Assembly (NCBI GenBank): GCA_963755755.1
Contig: CAVWLJ010000021.1
Span: 44,319-108,318, forward strand
From: DATKNA01 sp963755755
GTDB taxonomy: Bacteria; Actinomycetota; Actinomycetes; Actinomycetales; Kineosporiaceae
Direction of reading: 5' to 3'
DNA length: 64,000 bases
The number at the start of each line of letters is the position of its first letter. Position 1 is the first letter of the stretch. Positions 7,197 through 18,846 of the stretch are shown piece after piece. A model generated the notes under the pieces. That model made no database searches and had not been told where the DNA came from. It saw only the letters and a program-made list of their open reading frames with translations. A program made the position numbers and the translations under genes.

Positions 7197-8759
7197 TCAG
7201 TGCAGCTGGCGGGGGACTGCGGAGACGGCCGCGAACCGGTCCTTGCCGGAGGCCTTCGCCTCCATCAGCGCCTGCTCTGCCAGCAGGATGACCTCGCCGG
7301 GCACGGGCTCGGGGCGCCGCGTCCGGTCAACGGCCAGGCCGACGCTCGCCGTGATGGGCAATGGCTGGCCGCCCACGTTGACGACCGTGCGCAAGCTCTC
7401 GACGATGCGCTGCGCCACCCGCTCGGGCGCCTGGTGACCGGCCTCGAGCAACACCGCGAACTCGTCGTCGCGCAGCCGGGCGACGCTGTCGGCGGCGCGG
7501 ACGGACCTGCGCAACCGGTCCGCCACCTCGACGAGGACGTCGTCGGCGGCGGCGTCGCCCAGGCCCCGGTTGAGCGAGTCGAAGTCGTCGATGTCGACGA
7601 CGAGCACGGCCCGGGGCTGGCCGTCGCGGCCGGCCCGGCGCAGGGCCTGACGCAGCCGGTCCTCGAAGAGCGGCGCGGTGGCCAGCCCGGTCAGCGGATC
7701 GTTGTAGCCGCGGCGGCTGAGCTCCGCCTCGCCCGCCTCGACCGCGGTGAGCAGCTCCCGGTTCTCGCTGAGGAGGAGGAACTGGCGGATCGTGACGGCC
7801 ACGACGATGACCATCGTCGAGAGCACCTCGACGAGGTTCAGGCTGTTCCCCTGGAGCAGCGTGCCGAAGACGAAGAGCAGGCCGATCCCGGCGGGCACGT
7901 AGGGCAGCGCGAGGCGTCGCCAGCTGGCGACCGGGCGCCGCGTCCGGGAGAGCGGCGACGCCCCGAGGGCCAGGCCCGCCACCCCGATCGCCAGGAAGCC
8001 GGCGAACCACCCGACGTCGATCAGCCCACCGGAGGAGTAGGAGCCCGTCGACGTCCCGTACATGAAGGCGCTGTCCGCGATCGCCAGCGAGACCAGGCCG
8101 GCCGAGAGGATGAGCAGCGACGCCCGGTTGGTCGGGGCCGCGCGGGTGAGGAGGACGACGACCAGCGCGACCATGACGACGTCGCCGACCGGGTAGGCCG
8201 CTCCGATGACGGCGGCCGCGGTGTTCTCGCCGCCGGCCTCGATGGTCGCTCCGAGGCTCGTCGCCCAGGAGATGATCAGCAGCCCGGCGCCGATGAGTGC
8301 GCCGTCGAGCAACCCGGTCAGCCGGTCACGCCCCTGCGCGGCTCCGACCGGCCACACGAGCAGACCGATGCCGGCGAGCACCGGAAGCAGCAGGAACCCG
8401 GCGTCCGCGAGCGACGGGAAGGGGACCTCCTCGCCCAGGATCACCTCGTAGCCGGTCCAGACCGCCTGGCCCCAGGCCCAGGCGAAGACCCCGGCACTGA
8501 TGAGGATCCAGCTGGCCGCAAGCCGCTGGCGGTCCGTGCGCCAGGCGCGCAACGCCCCCCACGCCGCACCGCAGCCGCCGAGCGTGGCCGCGGTGAGCTG
8601 ACCGAGGTCGGTGAACGCCGTGAGCGTGCTCTCGCTGAACGGCTTCGTCACGAGGACGAAGCCGTTCACGACGACGAGCACCGCGGCGCCGACTGCAGCC
8701 ACCCGCCATGCGCGGCCCGACCTGAGATCCGGTCGCCGGTCTGTCACCTGATCGAGCAC
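7197..8759 (-). CDS. Multi-pass membrane GGDEF-domain protein with degenerate signature
   Basis: A 520-residue protein. Residues about 20-330 form eight to ten membrane helices of an uncharacterised sensor. Residues about 350-515 are a GGDEF domain (YNDPLTGLATAPLFEDRL, LVVDIDDFDSLN, ADSVARLRDDEFAVLLEAG, ITASVGLAV). The signature reads RDDEF instead of GGDEF: the two glycines that shape the GTP site are Arg and Asp. The metal-site Asp in VDIDDF is kept. It may be an inactive GTP-binding or regulatory relic rather than a diguanylate cyclase. GTG start at 8759. Confidence 0.85.
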   Translation of the reverse strand: MLDQVTDRRPDLRSGRAWRVAAVGAAVLVVVNGFVLVTKPFSESTLTAFTDLGQLTAATLGGCGAAWGALRAWRTDRQRLAASWILISAGVFAWAWGQAVWTGYEVILGEEVPFPSLADAGFLLLPVLAGIGLLVWPVGAAQGRDRLTGLLDGALIGAGLLIISWATSLGATIEAGGENTAAAVIGAAYPVGDVVMVALVVVLLTRAAPTNRASLLILSAGLVSLAIADSAFMYGTSTGSYSSGGLIDVGWFAGFLAIGVAGLALGASPLSRTRRPVASWRRLALPYVPAGIGLLFVFGTLLQGNSLNLVEVLSTMVIVVAVTIRQFLLLSENRELLTAVEAGEAELSRRGYNDPLTGLATAPLFEDRLRQALRRAGRDGQPRAVLVVDIDDFDSLNRGLGDAAADDVLVEVADRLRRSVRAADSVARLRDDEFAVLLEAGHQAPERVAQRIVESLRTVVNVGGQPLPITASVGLAVDRTRRPEPVPGEVILLAEQALMEAKASGKDRFAAVSAVPRQLH

Positions 8760-8839
8760 GTTGTCTCCTGTGGCAGCGAGGGTCCGAGATCGCAGGCTAG
8801 AGATCTCCGACGGCGATTGACACCCCTTTCGTGAGAAAA

Positions 8840-8855
8840 GCGCGATAAATCGCGC
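8840..8855. promoter_or_regulatory. Interrupted palindrome between GGDEF and dioxygenase genes
   Basis: GCGCGAT-AA-ATCGCGC is a 7-bp inverted repeat 80 bp upstream of the GGDEF gene start and 37 bp after the dioxygenase stop, all on the minus strand. It could be an operator for the GGDEF gene or the end structure of the hydroxyquinol operon. There is no T-run. Confidence 0.3.
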
Positions 8856-8891
8856 CTGATGACCGCTTTCGTCCCGAATGTGCGGATCCTG

Positions 8892-9772
8892 TCATCCCGC
8901 GGGGGCGAGGACCACGTCGAACTCCACCCGGGTCCAGGAGCGGCCCGCGAGGTCGCGGCCGTCCGGAGTCGGCGCCTGCGGGGACTGCCGCTCGAAGTCC
9001 AGGACGAGGGAGTCGCGCACGCCGAACACGCTGTCACTGGCCAGCAGGGCGTCGCCGCGGACGAACACGTGCGTCACCAGCGTGCGCCGCCCGGGGGCGC
9101 GAACCAGGAAGTGCAGGTGCGAGGCGCGCATCGGGGACCGGCCCGTCGCGGCGAGCAGAGCGCCGACAGGGCCGTCGTCCGGGATCGGGTACGGCGTGGG
9201 GGTCAGCGCCCAGAAGCGGTAGCGGCCCTCGGAGTCCGCGGTCAGGTGCGCCGCGCGCCGCGACCCGGTCGTCGCCGTACTGGACGTCGTAGAAACCGTC
9301 CTCGTCGGCCTCCCACACCTCGATGTCGGCGTGCGGGACGGGCCGGCCGTCGGTGTCGGTGACGCGACCCTCGACCCAGCACGGCTCGCCCGGAGCTCCG
9401 CCGGCGATGTCCCCGCCCGACGGGATCCGGGGGGCCCCGTCGAGGAAGAACGGGCCGAACACGGTGGCCTCCGTAGCGTCGCGGTAGGCCTCGTTGTTGA
9501 TCGGTGACGACCTGCATCGAGGCGCCCAGGACGTCGGAGAGCAGGATGAACTCCTGGCGCCGGTCGTCGGTGATGTGCCCGACGGCGGTGAGGAACTCGA
9601 CGGCCCGGCGCCACTCGTCCTCGGTCAGCCGCACCTCGCGCAGGAAGGCGTGCAGGTGCCGGGTGAGCGCCTGGACCAGCTCCTTCAGGCGAGGGTCGGG
9701 GGCGCCGGCGAACGACGCGGCCACGCGGTCGGCCAGCTCGGCCTCGCGCTCCTGCTGCTCCGGGCTGGTCAC
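8892..9772 (-). CDS. Hydroxyquinol 1,2-dioxygenase (intradiol ring cleavage), two frameshifts
   Basis: Read across two one-base indels (near 9250 and 9505) the product is about 290 residues. The N-terminal dimerisation part holds LKELVQALTRHLHAFLREVR. The core holds FGPFFLDGAPRIPSGGDI, DIEVWEADEDGFYDVQY, RYRFWALTPTPYPIP and RASHLHFLV. The Tyr in the last two blocks plus HxH are the non-haem Fe(III) ligands of intradiol dioxygenases. A neighbouring maleylacetate reductase points to hydroxyquinol as substrate, giving maleylacetate. GTG start overlaps the reductase stop as GTGA. Extra bases at GATCAACAAC and GCGCGGCGC explain both breaks. Confidence 0.82.
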
Positions 9773-10822
9773 GGCTCCGCTCCTTCCCACGCCCGGTGCA
9801 GCACCTCCACGAGGTCGTCCCGGGTCACCGTCCTGGGGTTGCCCGGCGGTACCTCGCGCAGCACCGCGTCGGCGGCGGCCGGGACGTCGCTCTCACGCAG
9901 ACCGTAGTCGCGCAGCGCGCGCGGCGCGTCGACCTCCGCCCGCAGCCGCTGCAGCCCGTCCAGCGCCGACGGCGCGTCGAAGGCCGCCGCCATGCGCCGC
10001 TCCGCGTCCGGTACCGAGGGCGCGTTGAAGGCGAGCACGTACGGCAGCACGACCGCATGGGTCTGGGCGTGCGGCAGGTCGTACATCCCGCCCAGCACGT
10101 GACAGATCTTGTGGTGCAGCGCCGGAACCCGCCGAGGCGAACGCGACGGCGGCGAGGTAGGCGCCGCAGAGCGTCCGCTCGCGGCCGTCGAGACCCCGCG
10201 GATCGCGGACCACCTCGGGGAGCCCGCTCCGGAGCGCGCGGATGCCCTCCACCGCGAGGGCCTGGTCGACGGGGTCGGTGCGGGGCGCCCACATGGAGTC
10301 GACGCAGTGCGCCAGGGCGTTGAGGCCGGAGGCCACGCTCATGCCGACGGGCAGCGTCAGCAGCAGGGTCGCGTCGTAGACGATCACGCGCGGCAGCACC
10401 CGCGGGTCGGCGCCCGTGGTCTTGCGGCCCCCCTCGGTCAGCCCCCAGACGGCGGTGGCCTCAGAACCGGCGTACGTGGTCGGCACCGCCACGATGGGAA
10501 GCCCTGAGGTCAACGCGACGGCCTTCGCGAGGCCGGTCGTGGAGCCCCCGCCGATGCTGACGAGAGCGTCCACGTCGTGCTCCTCGGCCGCGGCGCGGGC
10601 CCGGTCGGCCACCTCGACGGGCACGTGCATGACGACCTCGGTGTGCCGCAGGGCCACCGGCAGGCCGGCGACGAGCCCCTCGGCGAGCGTCGCCTCCGCC
10701 TCTCCCGCGATGACCATGAGCCGGCCGACCCCGAGCCGGCCGACCTCGTCCGCCAGGGTCTGCGCGGCCGAGGACGCCGCGAACACCACCCGCTGCGGCA
10801 GCGTGTCGTGCGTGAACCTCAC
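9769..10822 (-). CDS. Maleylacetate reductase, one frameshift
   Basis: Iron-alcohol-dehydrogenase fold of about 350 residues. The N-terminal NAD part has DALVSIGGGSTTGLAKAVAL and PTTYAGSEATAVWGLTEGG. The C-terminal part has GLNALAHCVDSMWA and then, after an indel near 10125, HVLGGMYDLPHAQTHAVVLP. Maleylacetate reductases reduce maleylacetate to 3-oxoadipate with NAD(P)H. The GTG start (10822) overlaps the TGA of the flavin hydroxylase, and its own TGA overlaps the GTG of the dioxygenase, so the three genes form a translationally coupled operon. Confidence 0.85.
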
Positions 10823-12621
10823 GCCGCGGCTCCCCGGCCGAGGACCGACGACAGCGCCGACAGCAGCGCGCCCTCCGGGTCGCGCGGCAGGCGCACCGAC
10901 CGCCAGCCGATGTGCTTGTCGGGCCGGACGAGGAGGGCTCCCTCCTCCTCGACCTCCCGCAGCCGCGCCCAGTCGTCGTAGAGGTCGGTGACGTCGCGCC
11001 CCGGTCCGATGACGACGGCTCCGAGCGGGACGCCGAGCTTCTCCGCGACCTGCTGCGCGGCGGCGACCCACGGCTCCCCGGCGATCCCCGTGAGCAGCGT
11101 GAACCGGGTCATCGGCGCGAGGTCGAGGGTGGAGACCTTGTAGGTGCCGTCCCCGACCCAGGCGTGCGGCAGCCGCGAGCCCGGGACGGTGGAGGGTTCG
11201 TAGTACAGCTCGGGGTCCCGGGTGGGCTCCGGACGACGGCTGCCGTCGCCGACGACCGCGGCGGAGCCGTAGAACTGCCCGAGCTCGACGCCGTGTGCGT
11301 TGAACTCGTAGTTCTTGAGCTCCATCGCCTCGACGAGCGCGGCCCGCTTCGCGGCGCCCGCCGGCGTGTTCGCCTTGCGCTCCTCGATCCGGGCGGCCAT
11401 CTGCGCCTCGTCCTCGGCGTCGAGGAGGCCGAGGACCTCGAAGAACTGCACGAACTCCCGGCTGGACTTGTTGGCCCGGGTGACGATCTGCCTGGCGACC
11501 GGGGCCCGCTCCACCGAGTACGTGTCCAGCAGCGAGGGCGCGGCCTGCCCGCGCAGGACGGCCGCGAGCTTCCAGGCGAGGTTGTACGAGTCCTGGATCG
11601 AGGTGTTCGAGCCGAGGCCGTTGCTCGGCGGATGCCGGTGGACGGCGTCCCCGACGCAGAACACCCGGCCGCGCTGGAGGTGCGTGGCGTACATCTCGTT
11701 GTTGCCCCACAGCGAGGTACCCGTGATCTGGACCTCGATGTCGGGCAGGCCGAGCAGGTTCCGGACGATCTGCACGGCGGCCGCCTCGTCGACGACCGGC
11801 GGCGGGCGGGAGATGTCGTAGCCCCAGACGATCAGCCACTCGTTCCACGGCCGGACCATCCGGACCAGCCCGGCACCGATGCCCCCCACGTTGGAGCCCG
11901 GCTGGATCACCCAGTACAGCACTGACGGCCGGTGACCGACCCACGCGGAGATGTCCGCCCTGAACGTGATGTTCATGGAGCCGGCGATGTCCATCGCGCC
12001 CTCCATCGGGAGGTTGACGTCGCCGGCGACCTTCGAGCGCGCGCCGTCCGCGCCGACGAGGTACTTCGCCCGGATCATGTGGTCCCGGCCGGTCAGCCGG
12101 TCGCGGACGTGCACGTCGACGCCGTCGGCGTCCTGCCGGTGGCCGAGGTACTCCGTCGAGAACCGGGCCTGCGTGCCGCGCATCGCGGCGTTCCGGACGA
12201 GGATCGGTTCGAGGTAGGTCTGCGGGATGTCCACGGGCAGGCACGGCGAGGCGAGCCGGTAGTCGCCCTCACGCACCGGGTGCGTGCCCCAGGTACGGAT
12301 CCGCCCGATCTCCTCCCCCGCGATCGACGTGCAGAACACGGTGTCGCCCATGAGCTCGTGCGGTGTCGCGTCCGCCTGCACCTGGTCCTCGATGCCCAGG
12401 TCCCGGAAGATCTCCATCGCCCGCTGATTGGTGATGTGCGCCCGCGGCGTGTTCGCCGTCCAGCGATATTTCGTGATCATGATGTTCGGGATGCCGAGCG
12501 TCGCGAGGAAGAGCGCAGCGGAGGCTCCGGCCGGGCCCGACCCGACGACCACCACGTCCGTCTCGGTCGCCCGCCCCGGGGGGAGCTGCGTCTCGGCCAT
12601 GCCGTCGTCGAACTCCGCCAC
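10819..12621 (-). CDS. FAD-dependent phenol hydroxylase, TfdB/resorcinol-hydroxylase type
   Basis: An intact 600-residue class A flavoprotein monooxygenase. The dinucleotide fold is VVVGSGPAGASAALFLATLG, the DG motif is YLVGADGARSKV, and the second FAD motif is VFCVGDAVHRHPPSNGLGSN. A thioredoxin-like C-terminal domain ends the chain. It resembles 2,4-dichlorophenol 6-monooxygenases. With maleylacetate reductase and a hydroxyquinol-type dioxygenase behind it, the likely job is hydroxylating resorcinol or a related phenol to hydroxyquinol. GTG start at 12621 is chosen because GGAGG lies 7 bases upstream; an ATG seven codons later lacks this. First gene of the operon. Confidence 0.85.
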   Translation of the reverse strand: MAEFDDGMAETQLPPGRATETDVVVVGSGPAGASAALFLATLGIPNIMITKYRWTANTPRAHITNQRAMEIFRDLGIEDQVQADATPHELMGDTVFCTSIAGEEIGRIRTWGTHPVREGDYRLASPCLPVDIPQTYLEPILVRNAAMRGTQARFSTEYLGHRQDADGVDVHVRDRLTGRDHMIRAKYLVGADGARSKVAGDVNLPMEGAMDIAGSMNITFRADISAWVGHRPSVLYWVIQPGSNVGGIGAGLVRMVRPWNEWLIVWGYDISRPPPVVDEAAAVQIVRNLLGLPDIEVQITGTSLWGNNEMYATHLQRGRVFCVGDAVHRHPPSNGLGSNTSIQDSYNLAWKLAAVLRGQAAPSLLDTYSVERAPVARQIVTRANKSSREFVQFFEVLGLLDAEDEAQMAARIEERKANTPAGAAKRAALVEAMELKNYEFNAHGVELGQFYGSAAVVGDGSRRPEPTRDPELYYEPSTVPGSRLPHAWVGDGTYKVSTLDLAPMTRFTLLTGIAGEPWVAAAQQVAEKLGVPLGAVVIGPGRDVTDLYDDWARLREVEEEGALLVRPDKHIGWRSVRLPRDPEGALLSALSSVLGRGAAA

Positions 12622-12738
12622 CGATCAGCCTCCGCGCCGTCGCGATGGAACCCCTCACCGGCAGCAGTGTGCGGGCGTGATCGGGGTCGGCGGCAAGGGC
12701 TGGGGGCGGATGTGGCGGAAACCCCCGGCAATGGCGGA

Positions 12739-13683
12739 TCAGCGCGACCGGGCCGCGCCGCGCACCTGGGTGGCGCGGACGCCGAAGTGCTCGCGGAAGG
12801 CCGCCGAGAAGGTGCCGACCGAGCCGAACCCGCACCGGGCCGCCACCTCTCCGACGGACAGGTCGGGCGACGACGCGAGCAGGGCGCGTGCCCGGACGAG
12901 CCGGCGCTCGAGCACGAACTGGGGAAGGCTCACCCCGGAGCCGGCGAACGCGCGGGAGAGGTGGCGCTGGCTGACGCCGACAGCAGCGGCGACGCGGCCG
13001 GCCCCGAGGTTCGGGTCGGTGAGGTGCTCCTCGATGAAGGCGCGGGCGTTGGCCAGATGGACGGCGGCGGGGCGAGTCGCACCGCCGCCGACCAGCGCGG
13101 CCACGAGATCGAGCGCCAGGCGTTCGTCGACGGCGTCGCCGCCGTCCGGCCGGAGCGCACGGTCGAGCAACCGCCGCAAGCTCCTCACCGTGACGTCACC
13201 GGTGACGTCGCGCACGAGCGGAGCACGCAGCGCGGCGTCGGCGGTGACCTCCCGGAAGACCGCCCGCGGCACCTTGACCGCGAACTCCTCCAGGCCCCGG
13301 GAGAAGCCCCGGACGAAGGGGCGATCGGGGTCGCAGAGGAGGACCTGGCCCGGCCGCAGGGTCAGGACCCCGTCGTCGTGGTAGAAGAACGCCTCCCCCG
13401 CGAGCGTGAGGTAGACGGCGATGGCGTCGGCCGGGGTCCGGCGGATCACCTCGGCCGGACGCTCCACGATGTGCGGGTTCCCGCGGACGCGCGCCAGGTG
13501 CAGCTGCTCGAGCTGGAGGTTGAGCTCCGTCGCGTCCAGGGCGGTCTCACCCAGCACCCGGCAGCGCAGGCCGATGAGCGCCTGCGCGTTGTGGTCCTCC
13601 CACAACGCGATCTTCTGCGCCTCCGGCAGCCCGGTCGTGCTGAAACTGACCGCCCGCGGCACGGGGACCGACGGCGTCGTCAC
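12739..13683 (-). CDS. AraC-family regulator of the hydroxyquinol operon
   Basis: 314 residues: an N-terminal AraC-binding-like domain (IALWEDHNAQALIGLRC, AIAVYLTLAGEAFFYHDDG, PGQVLLCDPDRPFVRGF) and a C-terminal double helix-turn-helix (VAAAVGVSQRHLSRAFAGSG and VGEVAARCGFGSVGTFSAAF, then REHFGV). This is the NphR/FeaR-like architecture common beside phenol-degradation operons. It reads toward the hydroxylase gene, 117 bp upstream, so an activator role is likely. The GTG start is fixed by a near-perfect ribosome site GGAGGTGATC just upstream. Confidence 0.87.
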   Translation of the reverse strand: MTTPSVPVPRAVSFSTTGLPEAQKIALWEDHNAQALIGLRCRVLGETALDATELNLQLEQLHLARVRGNPHIVERPAEVIRRTPADAIAVYLTLAGEAFFYHDDGVLTLRPGQVLLCDPDRPFVRGFSRGLEEFAVKVPRAVFREVTADAALRAPLVRDVTGDVTVRSLRRLLDRALRPDGGDAVDERLALDLVAALVGGGATRPAAVHLANARAFIEEHLTDPNLGAGRVAAAVGVSQRHLSRAFAGSGVSLPQFVLERRLVRARALLASSPDLSVGEVAARCGFGSVGTFSAAFREHFGVRATQVRGAARSR

Positions 13684-13792
13684 GGATCACCTCCGCGCAC
13701 TGGTGGCGTCACCTTACGCCGGCGTCCCCGGCGCCGCACCGGTCGCGCGGCGCGGTGCACGCGGTGACGCGTCCGGCGCCTCGGATCGCCGC

Positions 13793-13826
13793 GGGCCGGA
13801 CGGGTGGAGATCCACCCGCCCGGCCC
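13793..13826 (-). terminator. Strong hairpin terminator after rpf gene
   Basis: GGGCCGG-A-CGGGTGGA at 13793-13808 pairs with TCCACCCG-C-CCGGCCC at 13811-13826 with one mismatch and a GA loop. It begins 26 bp after the rpf stop codon. No T-run follows, as is common for actinomycete terminators. Confidence 0.6.
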
Positions 13827-13851
13827 GTCGGTGCTTCGAACGTCCGGCCGG

Positions 13852-14559
13852 TCAGTGCAGCCGGAGGCGCTGACCCGGGAAGATGACGTTCGGGTCGGCG
13901 CCGATCTGCGCCCGGTTCAGTGCGTAGACCGACTGCCACCCGCGCGAGACGTGGTTCTCCGCCGCGATCTTCGACAGGTAGTCGCCCGACTTGACGACGT
14001 AGTTCGCGCCCGCCGCCGGGGCGACCGAGGGCGCGGACCGGAGCACCGGAGCCCGCTGCGGCGTGACCTTGCGCGTCACGACCGGCTTGCGGACCTCGGA
14101 GCGGGAGGCCTGCGGCGCCCGCCGGAGGGACCTGACCGAGCTCGACGACCTCGACGAGGACTTCGACGACGGCTTCGACGACTTCGACGACGACCAGGAG
14201 GACGACGACCCGCCGGACTTGCCGTGCAGGCCGAGCTTGGCCGAGCAGGCCGGCCAGGCGCCCCAGCCCTGCGCCGCGAGGACGCGCTCCGCGACCGCGA
14301 TCTGAGCGCTGCGGCTGGCCAGGTGCGCGCTGGAGGCGTACGCCGTGCCGCCGAACGCCCGCCACGTGGACGGGGAGAACTGCAGGCCACCGGAGAAGCC
14401 GTTCCCGGTGTTGATCGACCAGTTGCCGCCGGACTCGCACGCGGCGATCCGGTCCCAGGTCGAGCCGCTGGCCGCGTTCGCGGAACCAGCCGTGACAGCA
14501 GTGATGCCGAGCGCAAGCGCGCCCGCCGCGACGAGAGTCGCGGGCAGATGTGACCGCAT
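13852..14559 (-). CDS. Resuscitation-promoting-factor-like transglycosylase with LysM
   Basis: 235 residues. A signal peptide (VAAGALALGITAVTAGSANAA, processed after about residue 29) is followed by the Rpf domain: STWDRIAACESGGNWSINTG with the catalytic Glu in CESGG, GGLQFSPSTWRAFGG and ERVLAAQGWGAWPAC. A Ser-rich linker of about 35 residues leads to a C-terminal LysM (YVVKSGDYLSKIAAEN, YALNRAQIG, IFPGQRLRL). Secreted muralytic enzyme for growth and wake-up from dormancy. It lies directly behind a c-di-AMP riboswitch, an arrangement known for actinobacterial rpf genes. Ribosome site GGAAGGGA before the ATG. Confidence 0.92.
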   Translation of the reverse strand: MRSHLPATLVAAGALALGITAVTAGSANAASGSTWDRIAACESGGNWSINTGNGFSGGLQFSPSTWRAFGGTAYASSAHLASRSAQIAVAERVLAAQGWGAWPACSAKLGLHGKSGGSSSSWSSSKSSKPSSKSSSRSSSSVRSLRRAPQASRSEVRKPVVTRKVTPQRAPVLRSAPSVAPAAGANYVVKSGDYLSKIAAENHVSRGWQSVYALNRAQIGADPNVIFPGQRLRLH

Positions 14560-14571
14560 GGGATCCCTTCC

Positions 14572-14773
14572 ACGCCTGCGAGGTGAGCTGTCGGGTTCGG
14601 GTCGAGGGTTGACCCGGCCGCGATGGCGGCTTCACCCCGAGGCGCGACGACCACGCAGGACGCGAGGAGGGCTGAGAAGTCCCGCGTCCATGCCGCTCGC
14701 GCCGAAGAACCGGTGGGTCCCCCGCTCCTGCCCGTGAAGGAACGGGACGCTCGCGGCGGGCAGGACTCGGCGT
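14572..14773 (-). promoter_or_regulatory. ydaO/yuaA c-di-AMP riboswitch
   Basis: On the minus strand the leader of rpf shows the conserved blocks in order: GGGGGACCCA near 14732-14715, GGGGTGAAGCC near 14639-14628, and CCGAACCCGACAGCTCACCT (14601-14582) continuing CGCAGGCGTGG. These match the ydaO-yuaA consensus as I know it. Outer pairing ACGCC/GGCGT closes the element at 14773 and 14572. The 3' strand of this stem lies 12 bases before the rpf start. c-di-AMP binding normally turns such genes off, linking wall hydrolysis to osmotic state. Confidence 0.88.
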
Positions 14774-14861
14774 TCCGCGGGCGGGCCCGGCCGAACTGCC
14801 GGAGCCGCCCCCAACGTAACCCGCGTTCCGGACGAATGTGAACTGAGCGTCAAGTATCCGG

Positions 14862-17002
<2,141 letters not shown>

Positions 17003-17199
17003 CTCGCCTCCCCCACTCGAGTCGCCTCGCTCCCATCCTGGTCCGTTCGCCGGTAGGGCGCACGGGGGCCACCCCCGCTCGATCCGGCTTTTGCACGCCC
17101 CGCTGCCCGCGCCCGACCGGGCTTCCCGCGCTCAGCGGTCGGTTCTGGGCGCCGAAACCGACGAGTCCAGCGCGCAAAGCCCGCGCGGACGCGGAAGGG

Positions 17200-18836
17200 C
17201 TACAGCGGCGGCAGCTGCTGAGCGTGCGTCAGCAGACCGGCGAAGAGGTCGCCCTTCTCGGCGAGGCGCTGCGGCATGGTCCGCACGGTGAAGGCGTCCG
17301 GGGTCAGCGCCGGGTCGTCGAGCTCGTCCCAGTCGATGGGCGCCGAGACCGGCGCGCCCGGCGCGGGTCGCGGGCTGTACGGCGCGACGAGCGTCTTGTT
17401 GATGGCGTTCTGCGTGTAGTCGAGCCGGGCGAGGCCGCCGCGCTCGTCGACCTGCCACTTCCAGCTGACCAGGTCCGGGACGACGCGCCCGACCGTCTTG
17501 GACAGCTTCTCCACCCACCGGCGCGTGTCGTCGAAGCCGGGCCCGCGCACGATCGGCACCCAGATCTGGATGCCGCGCCGCCCGGTCACCTTGGCCCGGG
17601 CGTAGACGCCGAGGTGGTCGAAGGCGGTGCGGTGCAGCCGGGCGAGGACGAGCAGGTCCTCCCAGCTCGTCGTGTCGCCCGGGTCGAGGTCGACCAGGGC
17701 GTACGTCGGCTCGTGCGGCGCGTCGATCTGCGACGTCCACGCGTGCCACTCCAGCGCGCCGAAGTTCGCGGCCCAGATCAGCGCGGCGGGCTCGTCGACG
17801 ACGAGGTAGGTCCGGGTCTCGCCGGGGTCGGCCTCGGGATTCGTCCAGCGGCCGATCCACTCCGGGGCGTGGTCGGGGAGCTCCTTGTGCCAGAAGCCCT
17901 TCGCCTGTGCGCCGTTCGGGTAGCGGTGCATGTTGAGCGCGCGGTGGCTCAGGTGCGGCACGAGCGTCGGGGCGACCTGCGCGGTGTACCGGAGGAACTC
18001 CCGCTTCGTCACCGGCTCCTCCCCCGCGCGCGCCGGGAAGAGCACCTTGTCGAGATTGGTGACCCGCAGCTCGCGGCCGAAGACGTGCCAGGTGCCCTGC
18101 TTGCGGCAAGCGCGTCGAGCTCCGCCAGCTCCTCGTCGCTCGCGGTCAGGACCCGCGGCCGCAGCAGCACCGACGCGACGGACGCCGGCAGGTCGGAGCG
18201 CCACATCCGCTCCGGGTCCGCCTTGACCTCGTCGTTGGTGCGTCCGCTGAGCACCGAGCGAGGGTGCTCCTCGGGGTTCCAGCCGTCGACGGCGAAGTCG
18301 TCGTGCTTGTGCAGGAGCAGCCACTCCTCCTTCTCGAAGCTGCCGCGCCGGGTGCGGACGAACACGAACCGGCCGTGCAGCTTCTCGCCGAACAGGTCGA
18401 CGTGGAGCTCCCCGGCGTCCAGGGCGGCGGCCGGGTCGGGCGGGTCGCCGGCCTCCTGCGGCTGCCAGGTGCCGGCGTCCCAGACGATGACGTCGCCGCC
18501 GCCGTACTCCCCGGCCGGGATGACGCCCTCGAAGTCGATGTACTCGATCGGGTGGTCCTCGACCTTGAACGCGGCGCGCCGGATCGACGGGTCGAGGGTC
18601 GGCCCCTTGGGCACCGCCCAGCTGACGAGGACGCCGCCGATCTCGAGCCGGAAGTCGTAGTGCAGCCGCCGCGCGCGGTGCCGCTGGACGACGAAGCGCG
18701 GCGCGTCCGGGCCGGGCGCAGGAGCGGACGGCGCCCCCGAGGGCTCCGACGTCCGGGTGAAGTCGCGCTTGCGGCGGTACGGCGCGAGCGCGTCCGGGGC
18801 CGTCGCCTCGCCCGCGGTCCTGCGCCTCGTCGCCAC
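17200..18836 (-). CDS. ligD: LigD-type phosphoesterase-polymerase (PE-POL) without ligase, one frameshift
   Basis: About 545 residues read across one indel near 18105. Residues about 45-200 form the 3'-phosphoesterase domain: RFVVQRHRARRLHYDFRLE, VEDHPIEYIDFEGVIPAGEY. Residues about 260-540 form the archaeo-eukaryotic-primase-like polymerase domain: LRVTNLDKVLFPA, YALVDLDPGD with the catalytic DxD, RRGIQIWVPIVRG and LDYTQNAINKT. This is the repair polymerase and end-processing part of bacterial non-homologous end joining. No ligase domain is fused, and no ku or ligase gene lies in this window. Confidence 0.87.
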
Positions 18837-18846
18837 CCGCGTCCCT

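Noticed and set aside
7119..8834. A 571-codon open frame on the plus strand
   Set aside because: It is the antisense shadow of the GGDEF gene; composition is Arg/Asp/Gly-rich without domains, while the minus strand has clear motifs.
14141..14220. Asp/Glu-rich repeat (GACGA-type) on the plus strand
   Set aside because: It is the reverse complement of the Ser-rich linker of the Rpf protein.
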